Below, piece by piece: positions 19,275 to 25,603 of a stretch of DNA of 64,000 nt. This stretch comes from Roseitranquillus sp963709765 (GTDB lineage: Bacteria > Pseudomonadota > Alphaproteobacteria > Rhodobacterales > Rhodobacteraceae). Position numbers and translations under genes: made by a program. Within the stretch, counting starts at the first letter, position 1; every line of letters begins with the position of its first letter. The notes below the pieces were generated by a model that was given only the letters and a program-made list of their open reading frames with translations, was not told where the DNA came from and searched no databases. Where the stretch lies: the NCBI GenBank assembly GCA_963709765.1, contig CAVPXL010000001.1, forward strand, positions 434,001-498,000. The letters run 5' to 3'.

Positions 19275-20750
19275 TCAGGCACTGAGACCATCCAGAGCGG
19301 CGACGGCCACGCTCGCCTGTTCGGCGTCGTCGAAGGGATAGACCGTGTCGCCCACCGTCTGGCCCGTCTCGTGGCCCTTGCCGGCCACCAGCAGCGCGTC
19401 GCCCGGATCGAGCGCGTCGATGCCGCGCAGGATGGCCTCGGCCCGGTCGCCGACCTCGAGCGCGCCCGGTGCGCCCGCGAGGATCGCGGCGCGGATCGCA
19501 TCCGGGTCCTCGCCCCGGGGATTGTCGTCGGTGACGATGACGAGATCCGCGTGTTCGGCCGCGGCCCGGCCCATCAGCGGCCGCTTGCCGCGATCCCGGT
19601 CTCCGCCCGCCCCGAACACGCAGACAAGCCGCCCCATCACGTGCGGGCGCAGCGCCCCGAGCGCCGTGGCCAGCGCATCGGGCGTGTGTGCATAGTCGAC
19701 GAAGACAGCCGCGCCGTTGCCGCGCTGCGCCACGCGCTGCATCCGGCCCCGCACCGTCTTCAGCCGCGGCAGGACGGCGAACACCTCGTTCGGGTCGGCG
19801 CCGCCCCCGATGCACAATCCGGCCGCGACCAGCACGTTCAAGCCCTGAAATCCGCCGATCAGATCAAGGTGAACCTGCCGCACCGCACCGGCCCAGGCGA
19901 ACCGCAGGTCCTGTCCGGTTGCCGAGAACCGCTGCGACAGCAGCCGCAGCGCCGCGCTTTCGCCCGAGCCCACGGTCAGGATGTCCTGCCCGCGCGCCTG
20001 CGCGATCGCGACCACATCGCGTCCCCGCGGATCGTCGGCATTGACCACCGCGGTGCCGTCCTCCGGCAGAAGCCGGTCGAAGAGCCCGGCCTTGGCGGCG
20101 AAATATTCGTCGAACCCCGCGTGGTAGTCGAGATGGTCCTGGCTGAAATTCGTGAAGGCGGCCGCAGACAGCCGCACACCGTCAAGCCGCCGCTGCGCGA
20201 GGCCGTGGGACGAGGCCTCCATGGCGGCATGGGTCACCCCGGCCTCGGCAGCGGCGGCGAGCAGCCGATGCAGGGTGACCGGTTCGGGCGTCGTGTGCGC
20301 CAGCGGCGTTTCCCATGCACCCTCGACCCCGGTGGTCCCGATGTTGATCGCCTCCTGTCCGAGGGCGGTCCAGATCTGCCGGCAGAAGGTCGCGACCGAG
20401 GTCTTGCCGTTGGTGCCGGTCACAGCGACCACCGTTTCCGGCTGCACCCCGAACCAGAGCGACGCGGCGTAGGCCAGCGCCTGGCGCGGGTCCTCGACGA
20501 CCACCAGCGCCGCCGCGGAGGCGCCGAGTGCGTCGGCGGCGATGCGGACACCTTCGGGGTCCGTCAGGATGGCGGAGGCGTTCGCGCGCAGGGCCGTGGC
20601 GACGAATTCGGCGCCGTGAGTGCGGGTCCCCGGCAGCGCGGCAAAGAGATGGCCGGGCCGCACATCCCGGCTGTCGACCGACAGACCGGTGATCCGCACG
20701 TCCCGCGTGTCCCTGGCCGTCAGCCCGAGTTCGGCAAGCGTCTTGGCGAT
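19275..20750 (-). CDS. murE: UDP-MurNAc-dipeptide--meso-diaminopimelate ligase MurE, apparent ATC start
   Basis: MurE adds meso-diaminopimelate to the wall precursor. Motifs are GLSVDSRDVRPGHLFAALPG, the ATP loop VTGTNGKTSVATF, EASSHGL, and the C-terminal DYAHTPDAL, GAGGDRDRGKRPLMG and the meso-DAP loop TDDNPRGEDP. No ATG, GTG or TTG lies in frame between the ftsI stop and a GTG at 20699, which would cut into the first domain. The codon at 20750-20748 is ATC; it sits 7 bp after GAGGGAG and opens the expected AKTLAELGLTA. I use it, giving 491 aa, the usual size. A misread ATG is the alternative. Confidence 0.93.
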   Translation of the reverse strand: MAKTLAELGLTARDTRDVRITGLSVDSRDVRPGHLFAALPGTRTHGAEFVATALRANASAILTDPEGVRIAADALGASAAALVVVEDPRQALAYAASLWFGVQPETVVAVTGTNGKTSVATFCRQIWTALGQEAINIGTTGVEGAWETPLAHTTPEPVTLHRLLAAAAEAGVTHAAMEASSHGLAQRRLDGVRLSAAAFTNFSQDHLDYHAGFDEYFAAKAGLFDRLLPEDGTAVVNADDPRGRDVVAIAQARGQDILTVGSGESAALRLLSQRFSATGQDLRFAWAGAVRQVHLDLIGGFQGLNVLVAAGLCIGGGADPNEVFAVLPRLKTVRGRMQRVAQRGNGAAVFVDYAHTPDALATALGALRPHVMGRLVCVFGAGGDRDRGKRPLMGRAAAEHADLVIVTDDNPRGEDPDAIRAAILAGAPGALEVGDRAEAILRGIDALDPGDALLVAGKGHETGQTVGDTVYPFDDAEQASVAVAALDGLSA

Positions 20751-20762
20751 GACAACACTCCC

Positions 20763-22544
20763 TCAATTCGCCGTGAGTGTTACTCCCGTTCCCTCGGCGA
20801 TTTCAATGGAAGGCCGAAGGCCAAGCAGAGGCGCGACGCGCCGGATGATCTCGGCGGCAACGGGAACGGCGGTCCAGCCTGCCGTCCGGCGGGCCTCGCC
20901 GCCACCTGTCTCGACCGGCTCGTCCAGCGTCACGACCAGGACATAGGCCGGGTCGTCGGCGGGGAACACGCTGGCGAAGGTGGCGATGACCTTGTCGTCG
21001 AAGTAGCCGCCGCTGGGCTTGGGCTTGTCGGCGGTCCCGGTCTTGCCGCCCACACGGTAGCCCGGCACCTCGCCAAAACTGGCGGTGCCGCGCGTCACGA
21101 CCTGGCGCAGCAGCGAGCGGGCGATGGCCGAGGTCGTCTCCGACACGACCCGCTCCCCCTCCGGAACCGAGTCGCGCTTGATCAGGGTCGGCGCGACCTT
21201 GTGCCCGCCGTTGAGCACCGAGGCATACCCCGTCGCCAGATGCACCGGCGAGACCGACAGGCCGTGACCGTAGCTGATCGTCATGGTCGAGATCTCGGAC
21301 CAGCGCGGTGGCAGGAGCGGCGCCGCGCCCGGCGCCTCGATCAACTCCACCGGCGTCGGTGACAGCAGGCCCAGGCTCCGCATGAACTTCTGCTGGCGCT
21401 CGGCGCCGATCATCATCGCCATCCGGGCGGTACCGATGTTGGAGGAATGCACGATGATGTCGGTGACGCTCAACTCGTCGCCATAATTGCGGAAATCGTG
21501 GATGCGGTGGCGGCCCCACACAAGGGGGCCTTTGGTCTCGAGCATGGTGGACGGGTTCACCAGGCCTTCGTCGAGGGCCTGGGCGGCGGTGAATATCTTG
21601 AAGGTGGAGCCCAGCTCGTAGACCCCCTGCAGGGCCCTGTTGAACAGCGGGCTGTCGCCTGCCGATCCTTTCGTCAGCGGGCGCGGACGATTGTTGGGGT
21701 CGAAGTCGGGCAGCGAGACGAGGCTCACGATCTCGCCGCTGCGGGCGTCCATCAGGACCGCCGCGGCGCCCTTGGCATTCATCAGGCGCATGCCGCCTTC
21801 CAGCACCTCGCGGGTGGCCGATTGCACCGTCAGGTCAAGCGAAAGCTGCAGCGGCGTGCTGGCCTGGGCGGGGTCGCGCAGACGTTCGTCCAGCGCGCGT
21901 TCGATCCCCGCGACGCCGATCACCTCGGCCGAATGGACGCCCTCGCGCCCGAAGGAGGCTCCGCCGAGCACATGCGCTGCGAGCCGGCCGTTGGGATAGA
22001 GCCGCATCTCGCGCGGACCGAACAGCAATCCCGGGTCGCCGATGTCGTGGATCGCCTGCTTCTGCTCGGGCGAGATCGTCTTCTTGATCCAGAGGAACTT
22101 GCGGCCGTCGGAAAACCGGCGCTCAAGCGCTGTTTCGTCGAGGTCGGGAAAGATCCTGGCAAGCTCGCGGGCCGCGCGCTGCGGATCGACCATCAGCGGC
22201 GGCTGGGCGTAAAGCGACTGGGTCGCGAGATTGGTGGCCAGGACCCGCCCCTTGCGGTCCACGATGTCGGCGCGGGTGGCGCTGATCGATGCGCCGGGCG
22301 CGGCGGCCCGCGGCTCGGCCGGTTCGGACGCGGCCAGCGCGCCCATCCGCAAGCCGACGAGCAGAAACGCGCTGCAGAAGAAGAGGGCGAGGACCAGAAG
22401 GCGGCTTTCGGCGCGCTGCCGTGCCCGGTCGCGGGCCTCTTCGTGCCGGCGCCGCAGGTTCTCGCGCTCGATCGTGTCGGGGTTTTCGCCGCGCTCCCGG
22501 GCCTTGAGCACCCGCGCGAGGGGCCTGAGCGGCGTGCGAGTCAC
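20763..22544 (-). CDS. ftsI: septal penicillin-binding protein FtsI (PBP3)
   Basis: FtsI is the septal transpeptidase that cross-links new peptidoglycan in the periplasm together with FtsW. A charged cytoplasmic tail is followed by one membrane anchor (about residues 49-68), a pedestal domain and the transpeptidase. The active-site serine is in STFK at 313-316, the second motif is SSN at 368-370 and the third is KTGT at 502-505. It starts with GTG at 22544, overlapping the ftsL stop. Length is 593 aa. Confidence 0.97.
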   Translation of the reverse strand: MTRTPLRPLARVLKARERGENPDTIERENLRRRHEEARDRARQRAESRLLVLALFFCSAFLLVGLRMGALAASEPAEPRAAAPGASISATRADIVDRKGRVLATNLATQSLYAQPPLMVDPQRAARELARIFPDLDETALERRFSDGRKFLWIKKTISPEQKQAIHDIGDPGLLFGPREMRLYPNGRLAAHVLGGASFGREGVHSAEVIGVAGIERALDERLRDPAQASTPLQLSLDLTVQSATREVLEGGMRLMNAKGAAAVLMDARSGEIVSLVSLPDFDPNNRPRPLTKGSAGDSPLFNRALQGVYELGSTFKIFTAAQALDEGLVNPSTMLETKGPLVWGRHRIHDFRNYGDELSVTDIIVHSSNIGTARMAMMIGAERQQKFMRSLGLLSPTPVELIEAPGAAPLLPPRWSEISTMTISYGHGLSVSPVHLATGYASVLNGGHKVAPTLIKRDSVPEGERVVSETTSAIARSLLRQVVTRGTASFGEVPGYRVGGKTGTADKPKPSGGYFDDKVIATFASVFPADDPAYVLVVTLDEPVETGGGEARRTAGWTAVPVAAEIIRRVAPLLGLRPSIEIAEGTGVTLTAN

Positions 22545-22888
22545 GAATCATCACCCAGCAGGCTCAGGAGCTCGTCTCCGGCTTCGGGCAAAAGCAGCGG
22601 ATCGGGCGGATAGGGGATTTCGCCAACTGTGCCGAACTGCCCCGGGCGTAGCGGCAGCAGACCCAGCCGGTCGAAATTCATGTCCGCCAGGTCGCGCAGC
22701 CGCTCGGGCCGGTTCAGCCAGGCCCATTCCGCCGCAAGGACAGCACGGGATTCGCGCAAGGTGCCGATCTCGGCCTGCAGGACCTCGACCTGCCGCAGCG
22801 CCGCCTGGGTCGCGTAGTTCTCGCGATAGGCCCAGAAGGCCAGCGCCATCACCGACAGCACCGAGAGAATATAGAAGAGCGGCCTCAT
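22541..22888 (-). CDS. ftsL: cell division protein FtsL
   Basis: FtsL is a small bitopic divisome protein that acts with FtsQ and FtsB. A single N-terminal membrane segment (FYILSVLSVMALAFWAYR, residues 5-22) is followed by a short coiled coil (ALRQVEVLQAEIGTLRESRA) and NFDRLGLLPLRPGQFGTV, as in alphaproteobacterial FtsL. Length is 115 aa. Sequence conservation is low in this family, but position between rsmH and ftsI makes the call firm. It overlaps both neighbours. Confidence 0.93.
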   Translation of the reverse strand: MRPLFYILSVLSVMALAFWAYRENYATQAALRQVEVLQAEIGTLRESRAVLAAEWAWLNRPERLRDLADMNFDRLGLLPLRPGQFGTVGEIPYPPDPLLLPEAGDELLSLLGDDS

Positions 22889-23850
22889 GACGCCTCCAGA
22901 ACCCGTTTCGGCAGACCCAGAGCGGAGCGGTCGACCGGCCCGGCCGGCTCGTCGGTGCGCCGCGCCACGCGCAACCGCGAAGACCGCGCCCGCGGATTGC
23001 CGGCAATCTCGTCTGCATCAGGCGAGACGACTTTCGCCACGTCGGTGAAATGCGGGGGGCCGCTTTCGGTCGCGGGCGCATGGCGGCTGCCCGAAGGCGG
23101 CCGCGAGCGCAGGGTCAGGAAGCGCTTCACGACCCGATCCTCAAGCGAGTGGAAGCTGACCACGGCGAGCCAGCCGCCCGGCGCGAGCGCCCGTTCGGCG
23201 GCCTCGAGCCCGCGGACCAGTTCGCCCAGCTCGTCGTTGACGGCGATCCGGAGCGCCTGGAAGGTGCGGGTCGCGGGATGGCTCTGGCCGGGCTTCGGGC
23301 GCGGCAGGCAGCGCTCGACGACCTGCACGAGCTCCGATGTCCGCTGCAGTGGCCGGGCCGCGACGATGGCCTTGGCGATCCGGCGCGAGGCCCGCTCCTC
23401 GCCGTATTGATAGAGGATGTCCGCGAGGTCCTGCTCGTCGGCGGAATTGGCGATGTCGGCGGCCGTCGGCCCATCGTCTCCCATACGCATGTCGAGCGGC
23501 CCGTCGCGCATGAACGAGAAGCCCCGCTCCGGCTGATCGAGTTGCATCGAGGAGACGCCGAGATCGAGTACGACGCCGTCGAGGGGGATGCCGGCATGTT
23601 GGTCGAGGGCCCCGAACGTGCCCTCGACCAGCGTCAGCCGGTCCCCGTAGCCGGCAGCCCAGCCCTGCGCCGCTTCCAGGACCCGCGGATCGCGATCGAT
23701 GGCGATGACCCGCGCCGCGCCCGCCTCCAGAAGCGCCCGCGAATAGCCGCCGGCGCCGAACGTTCCGTCAAGCCAGACCCCCTCCACAGGGGCCACGGCC
23801 GCCAGGATCGGGCGGAGAAGGACAGGCAGGTGCGGCCGGGTCTCGCCCAT
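22885..23850 (-). CDS. rsmH: 16S rRNA m4C1402 methyltransferase RsmH
   Basis: RsmH (MraW) methylates N4 of cytidine 1402 in 16S rRNA using S-adenosylmethionine. The SAM-binding block is LDGTFGAGGYSRALLE, followed by AIDRDPR and LDLGVSSMQLDQPERGFSF, DMRM, and SFHSLEDRVVKRF. The C-terminus NPRARSSRLRVARR is characteristic. The ATG at 23850 lies one base after the mraZ stop; the open frame extends upstream into mraZ but not with family sequence. Length is 321 aa. Confidence 0.96.
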   Translation of the reverse strand: MGETRPHLPVLLRPILAAVAPVEGVWLDGTFGAGGYSRALLEAGAARVIAIDRDPRVLEAAQGWAAGYGDRLTLVEGTFGALDQHAGIPLDGVVLDLGVSSMQLDQPERGFSFMRDGPLDMRMGDDGPTAADIANSADEQDLADILYQYGEERASRRIAKAIVAARPLQRTSELVQVVERCLPRPKPGQSHPATRTFQALRIAVNDELGELVRGLEAAERALAPGGWLAVVSFHSLEDRVVKRFLTLRSRPPSGSRHAPATESGPPHFTDVAKVVSPDADEIAGNPRARSSRLRVARRTDEPAGPVDRSALGLPKRVLEAS

Positions 23851-23851
23851 A

Positions 23852-24361
23852 TCAGGGTTCCAGTTCCAGATCGTCGTCGAGAAGCGCGAGCGGGTCGACA
23901 TCCGGCGGCAACGAGTCGAGCCACTCCTCGGTCGCGGCCACCTGTTCGGTCTCGTAGGTCTCGGGCCGCCAGATCTGGAAGGTGTCGCCGGCGCCTATGA
24001 AATAGGCCTCCGCATCGAGGCCGAGCTTTTCGCGCAGCTTTTGCGGCAGGACAAGCCGCCCGTCTGGATCCACCTCGGTCGCAAGCGACTGGCCGTTGAT
24101 GAGGCGTTCCAGCATGCGTCGTTTCGTCGACGCGCGCGGCAGGGCCGCGATCTTGCGGTCGACCTCGTCGATCGCCTCCATCGTGAAGCATTCCAGGAAT
24201 TCACGCCGGTGATCGCCGTAGACGATCACGAGTTGCGGCCGGAGCCCATCGGTGAAGTCGGGGTCGCCCGCCTCGATCACGCGCCGGAAGTTGGCGGGAA
24301 TCGAGACCCGGCCCTTGGCGTCCACCTTGTGGCGGCTTTCACCTCTGAACCTGCGCGCCAC
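23852..24361 (-). CDS. mraZ: transcriptional regulator MraZ
   Basis: MraZ is a double AbrB-like DNA-binding protein that controls the dcw cluster in other bacteria. Both repeats are visible: HKVDAKGRVSIPANFRRVIE near the N-terminus and EVDPDGRLVLPQKLREKLGL in the second half. A C-terminal acidic extension (DSLPPDVDPLALLDDDLE) makes it 169 aa. It starts with GTG at 24361 and is the first gene of the run. A strong terminator-like hairpin lies 42 bp upstream of the start, so expression may be set by read-through. Confidence 0.94.
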   Translation of the reverse strand: MARRFRGESRHKVDAKGRVSIPANFRRVIEAGDPDFTDGLRPQLVIVYGDHRREFLECFTMEAIDEVDRKIAALPRASTKRRMLERLINGQSLATEVDPDGRLVLPQKLREKLGLDAEAYFIGAGDTFQIWRPETYETEQVAATEEWLDSLPPDVDPLALLDDDLELEP

Positions 24362-24402
24362 GCCCCTACCCGCTCCTTCCAGCTGGCCCGGGCCCGGTCA
24401 CG

Positions 24403-24442
24403 AAAACGGCGGATCGTGCTGCTGCCACTGCACGATCCGCCG
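24403..24442 (-). terminator. intrinsic terminator in the mraZ leader
   Basis: A perfect 13-bp stem (CGGCGGATCGTGC at 24407-24419, its complement at 24430-24442) with a 10-nt loop is followed on the minus strand by TTTT at 24406-24403. It sits only 42 bp before the mraZ start codon, in the direction of mraZ transcription, so it must be partly read through for the operon to be made from an upstream promoter. Confidence 0.8.
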
Positions 24443-24610
24443 CCCTCGTCCCGTTGCCGGGGTGCGTCCGACTGCGCGCGCCACCTGGGGGGATGTCTGC
24501 TCGCTCGCGCGCCGGATCTCTCGTTTCGATGAGCGGTGCCTGTATGAAGCCTGCTCTGCCGTGGGGTCTTGGTGCCCCTTCGTTGCCGTCTCATCGTGGA
24601 ATCGTTTTGC
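24403..24610 (-). ncRNA. UpsM-like small RNA from the mraZ 5' leader
   Basis: In Rhodobacter sphaeroides the dcw cluster has a long leader whose early termination yields the abundant small RNA UpsM, of about 200 nt. Here the same arrangement is seen: a long gene-free stretch upstream of mraZ ending in a strong intrinsic terminator. The 3' end is placed at the T-run. The 5' end is not visible and is set only by the expected size (somewhere near 24590-24640). Assignment rests on position and the terminator, not on sequence comparison. Confidence 0.6.
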
Positions 24611-24612
24611 CA

Positions 24613-24637
24613 CGGGAATTCATGGGAAGCAAGGGGA
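24613..24637. promoter_or_regulatory. three xGGGA repeats at 10-bp spacing (candidate MraZ boxes)
   Basis: CGGGA at 24613, TGGGA at 24623 and GGGGA at 24633 recur with exact 5-bp spacers. MraZ in E. coli binds TGGGN repeats with the same 5-bp spacing at the mra promoter. Here the repeats are on the plus strand, opposite to mraZ, about 250 bp upstream of it. Autoregulation is inference. Confidence 0.45.
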
Positions 24638-24969
24638 TTTCGTGTTCTAGGGCCCTCCGGCGCGCTTGCACGGTCCCACCAGACCGCCTCCGCGACACAA
24701 TCTGTAGTTGTTTTCTGCCTCGGCTTCCCGAGTGGACCGCTACATGTGCGAAAGATGAAAATTCTGAAAAATCGCGCTTTTTGCTTTTACTTCAAAGACC
24801 GCAACTCCGGGCTAGTATCGCACGCCGCGGAGCAGCCAAGGCGGTCATCCCACGATTTCCCAGCCAGTGAGCGAAATCGCCGCGCGCCTATTTCGGCGGC
24901 ATACCTGCCTTAATAATAGGTAAGCACGGCATATGTTCTTTCTGCATAGCAGCATTGAGCCCCTGTCCA

Positions 24970-24997
24970 TTGTGCAAGTGCAGCAAAGTGGTATCTA
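24970..24997 (+). promoter_or_regulatory. candidate promoter of ccaF1
   Basis: TTGTGC (24970-24975), a 16-bp spacer and TATCTA (24992-24997) lie about 50 bp upstream of the DUF1127 gene. In Rhodobacter the homologous operon is driven by the heat-shock sigma factors RpoHI and RpoHII. The match is suggestive but not specific. Confidence 0.4.
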
Positions 24998-25045
24998 GGG
25001 TCCAACGAGGGCGGCACCGGCCGCGATGAATGAACTGAGGCAGAC

Positions 25046-25261
25046 ATGGCTTACCTGAACGCAGAGCGCGGACAAACCGTCGGACTCACCGACCGCTTTG
25101 CCGCAATGATGAAAACCCTGGCGGAACGTCGGCATCGCCGCGCGCTCTACCGCCGCACACTCGACGAGCTGGCCTGTCTGACAGACCGCGAGCTTGCCGA
25201 TCTGGGTGTGCATCGCAGCGAAGTGGCCCGGGTTGCCCGCGAGGCAGCCTACGGCGCCTGA
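25046..25261 (+). CDS. ccaF1: small DUF1127 RNA-binding protein, CcaF1-like
   Basis: A 71-residue basic protein. The second half is the DUF1127 domain: YRRTLDELACLTDRELADLG followed by VHRSEVARVAREAAYG. Rhodobacter CcaF1 is a 71-aa DUF1127 protein that binds RNA and affects maturation of the CcsR RNAs encoded directly behind it. The same arrangement is present here, with the first hairpin 15 bp after the stop. GAGG precedes the ATG. It is divergent from mraZ. The family is clear; orthology to CcaF1 is inferred from length and context. Confidence 0.88.
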   Translation: MAYLNAERGQTVGLTDRFAAMMKTLAERRHRRALYRRTLDELACLTDRELADLGVHRSEVARVAREAAYGA

Positions 25262-25275
25262 CGAGAACACGAGAT

Positions 25276-25355
25276 CAGAAGGCTCCTCCTCCTCCCTGAG
25301 TCTTCTGTTTACTGGCGGCGGCATCCACCTCCCTTGATGTCGCCGTCATTTTTTT
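25276..25355 (+). ncRNA. CcsR-like (cuckoo) RNA, unit 1
   Basis: Two stem-loops. The first (25276-25307) has a 10-bp stem CAGAAGGCTC/GAGTCTTCTG and a CCTCCTCC loop. The second (25314-25347) has a 12-bp stem with two G-U pairs and the loop CACCTCCCTT, followed by seven T at 25349-25355. CcsR RNAs of Rhodobacter are stress-induced, are co-transcribed with a DUF1127 gene and expose this anti-Shine-Dalgarno motif in their loops. Confidence 0.82.
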
Positions 25356-25362
25356 CCAGACG

Positions 25363-25435
25363 AGCGGATCGAATGCCCCTCCTCCCCGGGCGCTCCGCTT
25401 GAGGCGGCGGCACACTCCTCCCCAGTGCCGCCGCC
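25363..25435 (+). ncRNA. CcsR-like (cuckoo) RNA, unit 2
   Basis: The first hairpin (25363-25399) pairs AGCGGA with TCCGCT and inner GCCC with GGGC around CTCCTCCCC. The second (25403-25435) has a perfect 11-bp stem GGCGGCGGCAC/GTGCCGCCGCC around ACTCCTCCCCA. No T-run follows, so processing rather than termination would separate it from unit 3. Confidence 0.82.
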
Positions 25436-25448
25436 ACTCCAATTCGAA

Positions 25449-25523
25449 TCGGAAGACCTCTCCTCCCTGGGTCTTCCGACAACGGCGGCGACACCTCCTC
25501 CCGGGTGTCGCCGCTATTTTTTT
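25449..25523 (+). ncRNA. CcsR-like (cuckoo) RNA, unit 3, with operon terminator
   Basis: The first hairpin (25449-25479) has a 10-bp stem TCGGAAGACC/GGTCTTCCGA around TCTCCTCCCT. The second (25485-25514) has an 11-bp stem GCGGCGACACC/GGTGTCGCCGC around TCCTCCCG and is followed by seven T at 25517-25523, which serves as the intrinsic terminator. It ends 80 bp short of the converging uvrD gene. Confidence 0.82.
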
Positions 25524-25603
25524 GTTCACAGATGAACGAGAGCACGCGGCGCCGGTCTTGCGACAGGATGGCCCAGCGGTGCGCCGACCGAGGTCGCCTC
25601 GAC

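Noticed and set aside
15325..21362. Open frames of over 1000 codons on the plus strand opposite murD-murE
   Set aside because: They are antisense shadows caused by high GC at third codon positions. They show Arg/Ala/Pro-rich low-complexity translation and no family motifs, while the minus strand carries complete Mur enzymes.
24362..24700. RNase P RNA gene upstream of mraZ
   Set aside because: None of the conserved RNase P blocks is present on either strand; the only strong structure is the terminator hairpin.
25276..25523. Regularly spaced hairpins that could be taken for a CRISPR array
   Set aside because: Stems differ from unit to unit, only the CCTCC loops are shared, there are no identical repeats with unique spacers, and no cas genes are near.
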